Shown: positions 8,097 to 17,615, counted from the stretch's first letter. The stretch is 57,227 bases of DNA from Microcaldota archaeon (GCA_021845575.1 JAJZVQ010000003.1:1-57227), one strand, 5' to 3'. Numbers and translations are program-made. The notes: a model not told the origin generated them from the letters alone.

Positions 8097-8663
8097 TCAC
8101 TTGATTTCGAGCTTTCTTATTTCTACTTTGCTCAATTTTGCAATATGGTTTATCTTGTTGTAGATTTGCGCTTGCAGCTTTCCGTCAATTACGGAACCGA
8201 TTATTTCGTCATAATTATTTTCCGAGATATAACTTTCAAGAAACTGATTCATTTCTTTTCTTATTCCCGAAATTCTCGAGTGCGTTTCCTTTTTTGCGGT
8301 TATCACTACCGGTTTTACGATTATATTGACGCTATCTTTTGATGATGCCTTTAAGACGGATGATGAAATGCTCCTGTACCTTCTTACCAATGACCTTAGA
8401 TAGCTAAACAGTATCTCGATTTTAACTATTCTTGTTTTAACCTTGCTACCATCTACGCCGGTAATCTTGAAGTATATGTTTGTATACGAATTTTGCGGAT
8501 TGTGTGTGAGGGAATCGAGGCTAACCTTAAGGTTTTTCCCGACCAGGCCTTTCTCGTCGTTTGCGGGGATCTCTGCGATGATAACTTCATTAAAAATTTT
8601 CGGTGCGTAGACAGAGAACCATTTCTTGAGTTTCCACTTTTCGGTAGTTTTTTGTATTGCCAT
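8097..8663 (-). CDS. rps3ae: Small ribosomal subunit protein eS1 (S3Ae)
   Basis: 188 residues. The N-terminal WKLKKWFSVYAPKIFNE, the central NIYFKITGVDGSKVKT and the RSLVRRYRS segment are characteristic of eS1/S3Ae, found in archaea and eukaryotes but not bacteria. It sits on the 30S platform near the mRNA exit. The start at 8663 follows TTGTGATTAA, in which the TGA is the uS15 stop. Confidence 0.94.
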   Translation of the reverse strand: MAIQKTTEKWKLKKWFSVYAPKIFNEVIIAEIPANDEKGLVGKNLKVSLDSLTHNPQNSYTNIYFKITGVDGSKVKTRIVKIEILFSYLRSLVRRYRSISSSVLKASSKDSVNIIVKPVVITAKKETHSRISGIRKEMNQFLESYISENNYDEIIGSVIDGKLQAQIYNKINHIAKLSKVEIRKLEIK

Positions 8664-8667
8664 TTAA

Positions 8668-9141
8668 TCACAATTTTCCTTTTATCAACAGCTCTGCTGT
8701 TTTTGGATTGTACTTCCAATTGCTCGGAAGAACCCCCTCCCTGGTATAATACCTGGTAAGCCTCCATATCTTCGCTTCGGTTCTGGATAACGCGGTCTTG
8801 TTATGGACATCTCCTTTATTATTTTCAATATGCTTCCTTATTTTAACCGCTTTCCTAATCAAATCCAGCAAGTCTTGCGGCACGCTTGATTTTATATTGT
8901 TTTCATTAAGAAACGCGACAAGCCTTTTACCCAATGCGTGCTGGATATATTTTACATTGTTGTTCGCTTTTAATTTTTCGCCGATAAGGGCAGGGCTTGT
9001 TCCTTCTTTAGCATAATTCAATATAATCTGCTCTATCTCTTCCTTGCTTGTCTCGCTGGTTCCTTTTCCGAATTCTGCCCTATCAATAACAGGTTTTCTT
9101 GATTTTGATTTACCTTTTCTTCTGGTATAAAGTTTCGCCAT
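8668..9141 (-). CDS. rps15: Small ribosomal subunit protein uS15
   Basis: 157 residues, the long archaeal/eukaryotic form. An N-terminal extension of about 65 residues with basic RRKGKSKSRKP precedes the helical S15 core, which ends in LSRTEAKIWRLTRYYTREG. It binds the central domain of 16S rRNA. It is first in the minus-strand set uS15-eS1-CarS. The gap to the upstream ValRS gene is 55 nt. Confidence 0.94.
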   Translation of the reverse strand: MAKLYTRRKGKSKSRKPVIDRAEFGKGTSETSKEEIEQIILNYAKEGTSPALIGEKLKANNNVKYIQHALGKRLVAFLNENNIKSSVPQDLLDLIRKAVKIRKHIENNKGDVHNKTALSRTEAKIWRLTRYYTREGVLPSNWKYNPKTAELLIKGKL

Positions 9142-9196
9142 TTATTCGACCTTATAAAATTTTGAATATGATTAAAGAATACAATTGTAAGAATAG

Positions 9197-11611
9197 CTAT
9201 AAGATTATATTGACAGAGTAATCTCCTTTTTCTATGTTTATCTTACTTGCCTTGCATATCCCAGACAATTCTGCCTTAGAATATTCAACCGCACTATAAT
9301 ATTCATCAGGAACATTTATATTAATAGCTGTTATCTGTTTGTTGAGGGCTATTCTTGAAGTTGATTTTGCCTTTCTGACATCGGATATTATATCGTTTAA
9401 AACAGACCCGGCGTTTTCGTAATCTATTTCTGGGACAACGCTGGAAAAAACAATTCCGTTTATAACATAGTCGTTCTTTGAAGGCTTTTCTGCGTATTTC
9501 GGCAATTTCTCGGTGAATACGCTTTTGTCGCTAAACATGTTATTTATTTCCTCACTTATGAATGGTATTACCGGCGCGAAAAGTTTAATCGAATTTGTCA
9601 GCACGTATCTCAAAACAAACGCTGCAGCCGTCTTGCTTTCATGCATTTGCTCTTCTTCCGAATTTATTCTGTATTTTACGTTTTCTATATAATAATCACA
9701 GAATTCATGCCAATAGAAATTTGTCATTTTATTCATGGCCGAATACAAATCGAACTTATCGTAGCTTTCCATTACTTCTTTTGCAACCTGATTGAACCTG
9801 TTCAATATCCAAACATCGAATATCCCCATATTCTTTGCTTCTGATTCGTCGATCTTGATTCCTGAAATGGAATTTTTGGTAAACAAAGCGGAATTGTAAA
9901 ATTTTATGGTAAAAGATTTTGCATAATTGAGCTCTTCATAAGAGAATGTCTTATTTTTTCCGGAACTCCCGCTTAATGCCGCCCAGAGCCTTAACGCATC
10001 AATACCATAATCTTTTAACACATCTTCAGGATTGACGCCGTTACCGTAGCTTTTGTGCATTTCCCTGCCATCCTTGCCTAATATCAACCCTGAGATTATT
10101 ATATTCTCAAAGGGCTTGCTCCCTGTAAGCGCCCATGTCCTAAGTATAGTATAAAATGCCCATGTCCTAATTATGTCAGAACCCTGTATCCTGAGTGAAG
10201 CCGGAAATCCTTTCTTAAACAATTTTGTATTATCTGGCCATCCGGCGATAACCATAGGAGTTATGGATGAGTCTACCCACACGTCGCATGTGTCCGTTTC
10301 TCCCTTGATGTCCTCGAACCCGCACTTGTCACATTTTGTTACGTTTGAGGATTCAAATGCCGGATTTACCGGAAGGGATTTGGCATCCGCAGGTATTATA
10401 TTCCCGCAGTTTTTGCAGTACCAGAAAGGCAAGGGGGTGCCGAATATCCTTTTTCTGGATATGTTCCAATCCCAGTCAATATGATCACTCCAATCATGAA
10501 TGCTTTGAACTGCGGATTCAGGAAACCATTTTATTTCCTTTGAAAGCTCCTTTATTTTGTCGGCGTACTCCTTTGTCTTTATAAACCATTGGACAGAAGA
10601 CAATAATTCGATTGTGGTGCCGCATCTGTCATGTACTTTTATATTTTGTTTTGTCTCCTCTTGCTTTAAAAGCAGGTTGTTTTCTTTTAAATCGGAGATT
10701 ATTGCTTCCCTTGCCTTTTCCGAATCTAAGCCAGTATACTTTCCGGCATTTATCAACAAGCCATTCTCGTTAATCGCTTGCACGTAATCAAGTTTGTGCT
10801 TGTAAAACAAGACAACGTCGTTCTTGTCTCCGTAAGTGCACACCATCTCTGCGCCTGTTCCGAATTCCTTATCTATACCGTCGTCGCTTATTACAGGTAC
10901 TTTTATACCAAAAATAGGAACTGTTGCCTTCTTTCCTATTATGTTCTTGTATTTTTCGTCGGTTGTGTTTACTGCGACTGCAACACACGCATGCATCATT
11001 TCAGGCCTTGTTGTCGCTATTTCGATTTTTTCCCCTTCTACATCAAAATAAATATAATTAAGAATTGATTTCCTTTCATATTCCTTGGTTTCTTCCTTTG
11101 CGATAGAGGTATTGCATTTCTTACACCACATTACTGGATGGTTTGCCCTATATATAAATTTTTTCTCGTACATCTGCAGCAATGAGAGTTGTACTTTCCT
11201 CCTGTATTCTGGCGACATTGTTATGTATTCATAATCTTCATCGAATGTTGCGCCGAGCTTATGCATCTGCCCTTTCATTGCATGGATATTTTTTTTGGCT
11301 AAATCGACGCATTTATTGTAAAATTCTTCTCTGCCGATTCCCTTCCCGAATTTTTTTTCGACAGCCATTTCTGTCGGGAACCCCTGCGAGTCCCATCCTA
11401 CTGGATAAAGCACGTTATATCCTTTCATTCTCAGGTATCTCGCAATGGAATCTATATAAGATACCCAAAAGGCCTGACCCATATGCAGCTCTCCGCTGGT
11501 GAACGGTGGCGGGGTGTCTATTACAAAAATTGGTTTGTCCTCATTTTCCTTGAACTTGAATATCCCGCTCTCTTCCCAATACGTGATCCATTTTTCTACA
11601 TTTACTTCCAT
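9197..11611 (-). CDS. valS: Valyl-tRNA synthetase
   Basis: About 804 residues, shorter than the roughly 870-890 of many ValRS. Class I signatures are present: HMGQ near residue 43 (HIGH) and EMHKSYGN (KMSKS variant). The editing domain carries the ValRS-type GTGAEMVCTYGD rather than the IleRS form, and NISRKRIFGTPLPFWYC with a zinc-type C-x2-C pair follows (later CDKCG). The C-terminal region after the anticodon-binding domain is short and lacks a long coiled coil. I prefer the ATG at 11611 behind AAGTGAATTAC over the GTG three codons upstream. Confidence 0.9.
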   Translation of the reverse strand: MEVNVEKWITYWEESGIFKFKENEDKPIFVIDTPPPFTSGELHMGQAFWVSYIDSIARYLRMKGYNVLYPVGWDSQGFPTEMAVEKKFGKGIGREEFYNKCVDLAKKNIHAMKGQMHKLGATFDEDYEYITMSPEYRRKVQLSLLQMYEKKFIYRANHPVMWCKKCNTSIAKEETKEYERKSILNYIYFDVEGEKIEIATTRPEMMHACVAVAVNTTDEKYKNIIGKKATVPIFGIKVPVISDDGIDKEFGTGAEMVCTYGDKNDVVLFYKHKLDYVQAINENGLLINAGKYTGLDSEKAREAIISDLKENNLLLKQEETKQNIKVHDRCGTTIELLSSVQWFIKTKEYADKIKELSKEIKWFPESAVQSIHDWSDHIDWDWNISRKRIFGTPLPFWYCKNCGNIIPADAKSLPVNPAFESSNVTKCDKCGFEDIKGETDTCDVWVDSSITPMVIAGWPDNTKLFKKGFPASLRIQGSDIIRTWAFYTILRTWALTGSKPFENIIISGLILGKDGREMHKSYGNGVNPEDVLKDYGIDALRLWAALSGSSGKNKTFSYEELNYAKSFTIKFYNSALFTKNSISGIKIDESEAKNMGIFDVWILNRFNQVAKEVMESYDKFDLYSAMNKMTNFYWHEFCDYYIENVKYRINSEEEQMHESKTAAAFVLRYVLTNSIKLFAPVIPFISEEINNMFSDKSVFTEKLPKYAEKPSKNDYVINGIVFSSVVPEIDYENAGSVLNDIISDVRKAKSTSRIALNKQITAININVPDEYYSAVEYSKAELSGICKASKINIEKGDYSVNIIL

Positions 11612-11654
11612 GTAATTCACTTGCGACCCGCATGTTTATATCTTTATATTTTTA

Positions 11655-12119
11655 TTATATCTTTATATTTTTACGAAGTATGGAAATTATTGCTTCCTTG
11701 TCCAAAAAAATTTCCAAGTAACTTTTATTTTTTATTATGTCATCAGCTTTTATCCATAAATAACTTGCGTTTTCAATATTCAATTTTATTTTTCTGCTTT
11801 TTGAAACAAATACAAAAAATTCATTATCCCATTTTTTATTCTTGTAGCAAAGAGTTACCTTACACGGTTCTGAAATGAGCAATAATTCCTTCTTTTTCAA
11901 TGAAGTTTCTTCTTCTATTTCCCTATATGCCGTATCCAGATATCTTTCTCCGGCTTTCCTTTTTCCAGTAACAAATGCCCATTTTCCGGGATTGGTTATG
12001 AACGGAATTTTCCTTCTCTTCAAAACCAAAAAATACCCATCATTGAATATGGAGGCGCATATCCCGTCCATTTTTTCATATTTATCCATGACAATCGCAA
12101 TGAATTCTTGTGGATACAT
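11655..12119 (-). CDS. Nudix hydrolase
   Basis: About 154 residues from the ATG at 12119. The Nudix box is GKRKAGERYLDTAYREIEEE followed by TSL, matching G-x5-E-x7-RE-U-x-EE except that the final glycine is serine. Nudix enzymes hydrolyse nucleoside diphosphates linked to another group; the substrate is unknown. The start is uncertain. The frame is open to 12197, but the extra 26 residues are a hydrophobic run from A/T-rich intergenic DNA. A TATA-like TTGTATTTATT about 27 nt upstream supports a leaderless start at 12119. The ATG at 12089, just before the fold, is also possible. Confidence 0.78.
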   Translation of the reverse strand: MYPQEFIAIVMDKYEKMDGICASIFNDGYFLVLKRRKIPFITNPGKWAFVTGKRKAGERYLDTAYREIEEETSLKKKELLLISEPCKVTLCYKNKKWDNEFFVFVSKSRKIKLNIENASYLWIKADDIIKNKSYLEIFLDKEAIISILRKNIKI

Positions 12120-12215
12120 TGACAAAGACTGTTCAGTAATGGCCAATAAATACAAAAATAACCAAAAACAAAAAAATGGTTTAAAAACAATAAACAAAAA
12201 AACAGCAATTCAGGA

Positions 12216-12497
12216 TTATGCTAATTCTCCTGTGGCAAATCTTGCTTTTACATCAGTGATTTTTACCTTTACTTCTTCACCTTCCTTTGCTCCTTTTACG
12301 AAAATCACAAAACCGTCTATTTTTGCAATTCCGTCTCCTTTAGATGCTACTGCTTCTATCTTCACGTCTACCACATCACCAACTTTCACTGGTTTTGGCA
12401 TGAAATAGTTTGATTTTACTTTCATTCCTTCGTTCCTTCCTTCAAATCTTCTTCCATTTCTATGTCCTCTTTCTTCGTTAGGTTCATCTTCTCTCAT
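12216..12497 (-). CDS. TRAM-domain RNA-binding protein
   Basis: 93 residues. A charged, Arg/Glu-rich N-terminus of about 28 residues precedes a single TRAM beta-barrel: PVKVGDVVDVKIEAVASKGDGIAKIDGFVIF, then GAKEGEEVKVKITDV. Stand-alone TRAM proteins in archaea bind RNA and some act as cold-response RNA chaperones. A TATA-like TTTAAATATATAATA near 12560-12574 suggests its own promoter and a leader of about 40 nt holding a small possible stem (12507-12511 with 12519-12523). Confidence 0.88.
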   Translation of the reverse strand: MREDEPNEERGHRNGRRFEGRNEGMKVKSNYFMPKPVKVGDVVDVKIEAVASKGDGIAKIDGFVIFVKGAKEGEEVKVKITDVKARFATGELA

Positions 12498-12587
12498 GAA
12501 ATCTCTCTAATACGTAGAATTAGCTTTTCGCATTACTCCGTACTTGGAAATATTTTATTATTATATATTTAAAATACTTTGCATTTT

Positions 12588-15500
12588 TTACGGGAATGTG
12601 TAATTATTGTTTACATAACTTGGTTTTGGGGTGTGAGGTACTGGTTTTCCAGTATAATTGTTGAGCTCCAATATCCTTATCGGATACGTTCCGTTTACAT
12701 AATTTATTCCTGTCGCATTTGCCGGATACACCTGCGTGAAACCTGGAAGCTTGCCGAAGAAGTAACCCCTGTAGAAGTTTGAGTTGTAGAATTCCGAAGG
12801 AGCATTCGTTACCGTATCATTTGGTCCGTTTGGAAGATATACCATCAAGAATTCCAGATACGGAGGGCCATTTTGAGAAAGACTTACTTCGCCTAAAGGC
12901 GGTTCGCTTGCGACCTGTATTACTGCGTTGAGCTTTGTGCCATTGGAGTTATATATCTGCATTGTCCCGCTCTTAGACTGGTTGAGATCTACACATACCG
13001 TTTTGTTGCTTAGGCTGTTTCCTACAACAAGATACGAATACGCAAACTGCGCAGTATTATTTGTTATCGAGCAATAATCGTTTATGCTGGGGCTTTGGCT
13101 TGGAATCAGTGTGGCAAGCGGAACAAGGACATATTGAGGGTCGTGAGAGAGCTCGCACTTAGACTGCCCTAAGAGGTATGGAGCGGAAATATTGGCTTGT
13201 TTTGCCTCATCAATCGCAAATGCCATGCTCGTCTCGTTTACATTGATGCATGCAAGGAAATCGAGAGCTCCCCACTTTTGTATCAATCCGTTGTCAAATA
13301 TTATATAACGGGTCTGGTTTCCGTTAAGGTAGTTTGCAAGGGCGCCTGGAGTATATCCGTCTTTCGGCCCTAGCACGTAATTGGCTGCAACTCCGAAATC
13401 CTCAATCGGCTGAGAATTATCGCCTCTTATTACTGTTGGGGTCTGTCCGAACCAGTTTATCCAATCTCCATAATCCCACCAAGAGACTACTCTCGGACCA
13501 TTAGGACCTATATTGGTTTTCATCCACTGCAAGGCTTGAAGCCAGTATCCCGGAACTACATTGCAGAAAAGATCCGCACCGATAGAGTTATTGCATGCGA
13601 TATTTTGATTTTGATAGTTAATTGCGGAATAGAATGCCTGGGTTATCGAACCACTTTCCCCTAAAATAGGAGAATGGTATGCAAAACTGACTATTTCAAT
13701 TAAAAGAAATACTACAAGCAAAACCCACATGCGGTTCTTTTTCTCCGCCTTGTTAAGTATTATTATTATGAGCAGAAACGCCGCGGCGATTATCGGTGAA
13801 AGGAAAAATATGGCAATTGCAAATATTGCGAACATCATATCCCTATGTTCCGAATACGCCTTCCTTACATACGCTCTCATATCATAATTTTCATTAAGCT
13901 TGAAGCTGAAGTTGTTACCTATATATATCGCCGCCTCTCCCATTATGATTCCTATCAGGATTATGTATGCAACGCCGAAATGCGGAAGGTACTTTACTTC
14001 AGAAAATGCAGCCACGGCAAGAGGGAATGTAATCCATATATACAGCATTGCGGTCTTGCTTTTCCTGTAAACTATGCTTATCAAAAGCAGCAGCATTGAA
14101 ACCGCCAAAACCGCATAAACGAAAAGAGGCGCACCGAAAAAGCTCTGAGCTATCATTCCAAGACCCGCTGCACCGAAATTATATGTAAGTCCTGTAGGTT
14201 CGAACTCCTGAACTGTCATAAACAGAGGGGTTGACGGAGTCGTAAACTTCGTGCTCAGGTTTATATAAGATAAAAATGTGTTCCTTATCGGCGTAAACAC
14301 TATCACAAGAATTGCAATGATTACAATCAACAAAATCCATTCCCATTTTATTTTGTTGTCGAATTTTTTAAGTATTTTCTTTTCATAGAGGAGTTTTGGC
14401 ACTAAATCTACAAGGGCAATCAACAAAAGGGCGAACAGAGGGAATCCCACAGTTATAGGTATTCCTGCCATTGTCGGGATTCTTCCGCTCAGTGTTGCGT
14501 GGTAAGGGTAATAAACTGCGAGGAATATTCCTATAACTGCAATCACTATCGCATTCATTTTATAGAAATCCATTTCCATGTCGTTCCTTATAACATTGAC
14601 GAATCCCTGTATCAGTATGTACGCCGCAAGCACCGCCGCGTCTACAGTGTAATAATGCGCACCTAGGAAAGTAGACGCATATGCAATGCCCGCAAGTATT
14701 GCAAGTCTTGCGTTCTTCGGCTCTTTGATCGCAATCATGTACGTGGCAAAGAAGAAGAAAAGCGAGAATATTCCCCATGGTTCGAGCAACTGCTCCCCAG
14801 ACACGAATGTAGTAAACAGTACAGGCATAGTAGCGGCAAACGCAGCGCCTATCAAACCTATATATTCATCATACTCTTTGTAAAGAAGCATGAACACTAC
14901 GAAAACGAGAAGCGCGGCAGTGATTGGCGGATATACTCCTGATACATTGCTCATAAGCGTTGTATTAAAGGAGGTATAGTTGTATGAAAACGAGTTCGCG
15001 ATGGAATACCAATAAGCTTCCAGATAAGGAATTAGTGGCTGTATCCTTATGACGGTTCCGTTGGCGACTATCGGCCACGCGGAATGTGAAAGCAGTGGTT
15101 GGTAACCAAAGTTAAGTATCGCCTGCGCACCCAACATGTCAAAGTAAGGATCGAATTCGAAAAACACAGGAGTTATAACGGCGCTAAACATCCTTGTGGC
15201 GAATGTCAGTATCATTATCGAAAGAAGGGCAATCCAGATCCATTTGTTGATTTCTTTGTCTGTTTTCTCTGGTTTTGCTTCAAGAGAATTCAGCAAAGCC
15301 CTTTCACTAACCATGTGAGAGTTGTGGAGATTTAGCAAATCCCTGTTATGAAGCTCGATAACTTTTTTCTTTTCTTCTTCGGTAAAATTTCCTACTAAAG
15401 CCATTTCATCCGATTGCTTTTTCTGAAGATCCTCCTCTTCCTTTATATGCTTGCTTATTGCAGGTTTTGCTTTCTCGAACATTCCCAGTTTTTTTCTGAT

Positions 15501-15872
15501 TGACGAAATCTCCTTTTGCAGTTCCGTCTTGTCGGTTATATCCTCCTTGGTTTCTTTAGGCTTGTTTATTGCATTTAATATGTCGCTGAACACACCTTCC
15601 TTGTAACATATCGCCGCGGCAACGATTGTTATAATCAATGCGTTTACCTCGAAAAGCTGCATTGAGAACGCGAATGCGTGAAAATAGGACATGAAATATG
15701 AATCAGCCCATGTGAGAGTTGCGGGTGCGATAAGCCCGAATATAAAACCTATTACAAGAACCTCGAATAAATGCAATCTGGTGCCTTTGAGCAAAGCCAA
15801 TGCTAGAAGTATACCTGGCACAAACATCGTGATTGATGCAATTAAAGCGGCTAATATAATGCTCATGATCAT
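12588..15872 (-). CDS. aglB: Oligosaccharyltransferase AglB (STT3 family) with unusual N-terminal extension
   Basis: About 1094 residues. The STT3 signature WWDYG is at about 798-802, and the first-loop acidic motif EFDPYFDM is at about 239-246. Around a dozen membrane helices lie between, and a soluble C-terminal domain follows. It transfers lipid-linked glycans to Asn in N-x-S/T on the outer membrane face. Unusually, about 210 residues precede the STT3 core: roughly three membrane helices (residues 8-90), then a charged, coiled-coil-prone segment (91-210) rich in Lys and Glu. It lies 35 nt downstream of uS3 on the same strand. The start could be the TTG at 15875 or ATGs at 15872 or 15866. 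Confidence 0.92.
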   Translation of the reverse strand: MIMSIILAALIASITMFVPGILLALALLKGTRLHLFEVLVIGFIFGLIAPATLTWADSYFMSYFHAFAFSMQLFEVNALIITIVAAAICYKEGVFSDILNAINKPKETKEDITDKTELQKEISSIRKKLGMFEKAKPAISKHIKEEEDLQKKQSDEMALVGNFTEEEKKKVIELHNRDLLNLHNSHMVSERALLNSLEAKPEKTDKEINKWIWIALLSIMILTFATRMFSAVITPVFFEFDPYFDMLGAQAILNFGYQPLLSHSAWPIVANGTVIRIQPLIPYLEAYWYSIANSFSYNYTSFNTTLMSNVSGVYPPITAALLVFVVFMLLYKEYDEYIGLIGAAFAATMPVLFTTFVSGEQLLEPWGIFSLFFFFATYMIAIKEPKNARLAILAGIAYASTFLGAHYYTVDAAVLAAYILIQGFVNVIRNDMEMDFYKMNAIVIAVIGIFLAVYYPYHATLSGRIPTMAGIPITVGFPLFALLLIALVDLVPKLLYEKKILKKFDNKIKWEWILLIVIIAILVIVFTPIRNTFLSYINLSTKFTTPSTPLFMTVQEFEPTGLTYNFGAAGLGMIAQSFFGAPLFVYAVLAVSMLLLLISIVYRKSKTAMLYIWITFPLAVAAFSEVKYLPHFGVAYIILIGIIMGEAAIYIGNNFSFKLNENYDMRAYVRKAYSEHRDMMFAIFAIAIFFLSPIIAAAFLLIIIILNKAEKKNRMWVLLVVFLLIEIVSFAYHSPILGESGSITQAFYSAINYQNQNIACNNSIGADLFCNVVPGYWLQALQWMKTNIGPNGPRVVSWWDYGDWINWFGQTPTVIRGDNSQPIEDFGVAANYVLGPKDGYTPGALANYLNGNQTRYIIFDNGLIQKWGALDFLACINVNETSMAFAIDEAKQANISAPYLLGQSKCELSHDPQYVLVPLATLIPSQSPSINDYCSITNNTAQFAYSYLVVGNSLSNKTVCVDLNQSKSGTMQIYNSNGTKLNAVIQVASEPPLGEVSLSQNGPPYLEFLMVYLPNGPNDTVTNAPSEFYNSNFYRGYFFGKLPGFTQVYPANATGINYVNGTYPIRILELNNYTGKPVPHTPKPSYVNNNYTFP

Positions 15873-15907
15873 CAATTTAAATTATCAGTTAGAATATCTT
15901 CTAAACG

Positions 15908-16531
15908 TTAAGCGACCTGTATTGATTTAGGCACTTCGATTTTCTTCACTTCCCTGTCAGGGAAGACTGTTCCGGGAGGAACTATTCTTACTTTTACACC
16001 TATGGCGCCATATTTTGGATATGCAACTGCAGCAGCCTCCCTTACTAAAGTTGTCACGTTTCCGCTGTTAGGTATGTATCCTATCCTTTTCCTTATGCTC
16101 TTCGCCCTTGCGTTCTTTGCCGCAAGCTTGCCGCTGATTATTATTTCCACTCCGATTGCTCCTCCATCTATGATATTTTTCAATGTCTGCTGCATTATCT
16201 TCCTGAAGTTCACTCCCTTTTCAAGCCTCTGCGTCATGTCTTTTGCCATCAGCAAAGGTTCAAGCATCTTGTTTTCCACTTCCACTATGCTTATCTGCGG
16301 ATTTTCCATCTTGAATTGGCTTCTCACTTTTTCGGTTATCATATCTATTGTCCTGCCGCCTTTTCCTATGACCCTTCCCGGATTAAGCACGTATATCGTT
16401 ATTCTTGTTATTACAGGGGTTTTTTGCACTTCGACTCTGGAAAATCCTGCCCTTGCAAGGGATTCCTCCAGAAACTTGGAAACATTATATTTCAATATTG
16501 CATCATTGATAAATTTGTATTCTATTGCCAT
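15908..16531 (-). CDS. rps3: Small ribosomal subunit protein uS3
   Basis: 207 residues. The N-terminal KH domain carries GRVIGKGGRTI, and the C-terminal half carries VEIIISGKLAAKNARAKS. It lines the mRNA entry tunnel. The start follows CGTGATTAA. In most archaea uS3 follows uL22 directly and is followed by uL29; here a MazG gene intervenes upstream and AglB follows. Confidence 0.95.
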   Translation of the reverse strand: MAIEYKFINDAILKYNVSKFLEESLARAGFSRVEVQKTPVITRITIYVLNPGRVIGKGGRTIDMITEKVRSQFKMENPQISIVEVENKMLEPLLMAKDMTQRLEKGVNFRKIMQQTLKNIIDGGAIGVEIIISGKLAAKNARAKSIRKRIGYIPNSGNVTTLVREAAAVAYPKYGAIGVKVRIVPPGTVFPDREVKKIEVPKSIQVA

Positions 16532-16544
16532 TTAATCACGATTA

Positions 16545-16886
16545 TTATCTATTGTCTCCGCTTCCTTTCAGTGCACCGCGGTTTTTCCTGTCCTTCAGTT
16601 TTTCTATATTTTTATTTGCTATATACTCTAAAGAGTCTTCATTTTTAGGCACTATATGACTCGACAGTTCGGAAAGATACCATAACACGTCACCCAATTC
16701 TCCGACAGCGTCCTCGATTCCCAATTCCGTGCCATCTCGTATTGTCTTCTTTATTTTATTTGCCAGTTCGCCTGCTTCGCCTACCAGCCCTAAAACAAGG
16801 TATTCGAGCGCTTTATCCTTTGGGTATATCGCAGTCTTATGCGCTTCTCTTTGATATTCGCCAAATCCTTTTATTTCTATTGCCAT
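16545..16886 (-). CDS. MazG-like nucleotide pyrophosphohydrolase inside the ribosomal operon
   Basis: 113 residues. The single MazG domain has the metal-binding pattern GLVGEAGELANKIKK and EDAVGELGDVLWYLSEL (E-x2-E ... E-x2-D). Such proteins hydrolyse (d)NTPs to monophosphates, often as house-cleaning enzymes. The ATG at 16886 is preferred because the uL22 TGA forms part of its AAGTGATTGG ribosome-binding site; a TTG lies two codons upstream. It is inserted in the same orientation between uL22 and uS3, so it should be co-translated with ribosomal proteins. The C-terminus after the domain is short and basic. Confidence 0.88.
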   Translation of the reverse strand: MAIEIKGFGEYQREAHKTAIYPKDKALEYLVLGLVGEAGELANKIKKTIRDGTELGIEDAVGELGDVLWYLSELSSHIVPKNEDSLEYIANKNIEKLKDRKNRGALKGSGDNR

Positions 16887-16892
16887 ATCCAA

Positions 16893-17615
16893 TCACTTAC
16901 TTCCTGTTTTTTGTTCTACTTGCTTTTCTTCTTTTACTGCTGTTTTTTCTTTTTTTATCTCTTTCGGGATTGTTTCTTCTTTTATCTCTTTTACTGCTGC
17001 GGGTTTTTCTTCCTTTACTTCTTTTACTTCTTTTATTGCTACTGTTTTTTCTGGTTTTACTGCAATTTTGGGTTTTTGAATTTTAACCTCTTTTAAATTC
17101 CTGCTAATCCTTTTTTTCATCTTTTCGCTCAGATCCTTGTCGCTTGCGCTTACGCCTATCTCGACTTTTGCAAATTCGAGGTTGCTCACTCTGGGTGTAA
17201 CAAAACCGTATCCGCCTGCGCCCTTTCCCACGAAAAGCTTTCCTTTTGACGGCGATCTTTCGGCTATCGTTGTTTTGTTCGCGCATGCATGCACAATGAA
17301 CATCGCATCGGGCTCGAATCCCTTATTCACCGCATTTGCAGATGCATTGACCAATACCTTTTTCACGATTCCTGCGCATTTTATAGGGTATCTCCCCTTT
17401 TTCCCGCCAAGCTCGTGCCTTGAACCCATTCCCTTGTTGTGCCTTCTGAAGATTATCGGCATTTCTTTTATAGAGTCAAGCACCTTGATTGCGTCGTTTA
17501 TTTTTTTGTACCTTATTGCATCGCACACGGCTCCGAGATCCTTGTAGCTGGCATTGATATCCTTTGCGTATGCAAATATTATTTCTTTGCGATTCCTGTT
17601 GAATGAGTATCCCAT
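16893..17615 (-). CDS. rpl22: Large ribosomal subunit protein uL22 with Lys/Glu-rich tail
   Basis: 240 residues. Residues 1-165 are uL22 (GMGSRHELGGKKGRYPIKCA and the tunnel-lining hairpin that follows). From about 175 the protein turns into a low-complexity tail of Lys, Glu, Val and Ile with repeated KEVKE/KEIKE units, about 65 residues long. uL22 lines the exit tunnel and its C-terminus reaches the ribosome surface, so the tail may be exposed near the tunnel exit (inference). Same operon as uS19 upstream and MazG downstream. Confidence 0.94.
   Translation of the reverse strand: MGYSFNRNRKEIIFAYAKDINASYKDLGAVCDAIRYKKINDAIKVLDSIKEMPIIFRRHNKGMGSRHELGGKKGRYPIKCAGIVKKVLVNASANAVNKGFEPDAMFIVHACANKTTIAERSPSKGKLFVGKGAGGYGFVTPRVSNLEFAKVEIGVSASDKDLSEKMKKRISRNLKEVKIQKPKIAVKPEKTVAIKEVKEVKEEKPAAVKEIKEETIPKEIKKEKTAVKEEKQVEQKTGSK

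Noticed and set aside
9197-11611. Isoleucyl- rather than valyl-tRNA synthetase
   Set aside because: The editing-domain sequence GTGAEMVCTYGD and its surroundings are of the ValRS type.
12579-12782. Plus-strand frame overlapping the AglB 3' end
   Set aside because: It lies inside the conserved AglB coding region on the other strand and has no ribosome-binding site or family resemblance.
16839-17096. Plus-strand Phe/Leu-rich frames opposite the uL22 tail, resembling a membrane protein
   Set aside because: They are the complement of Lys/Glu repeat codons; the hydrophobicity is an artefact.
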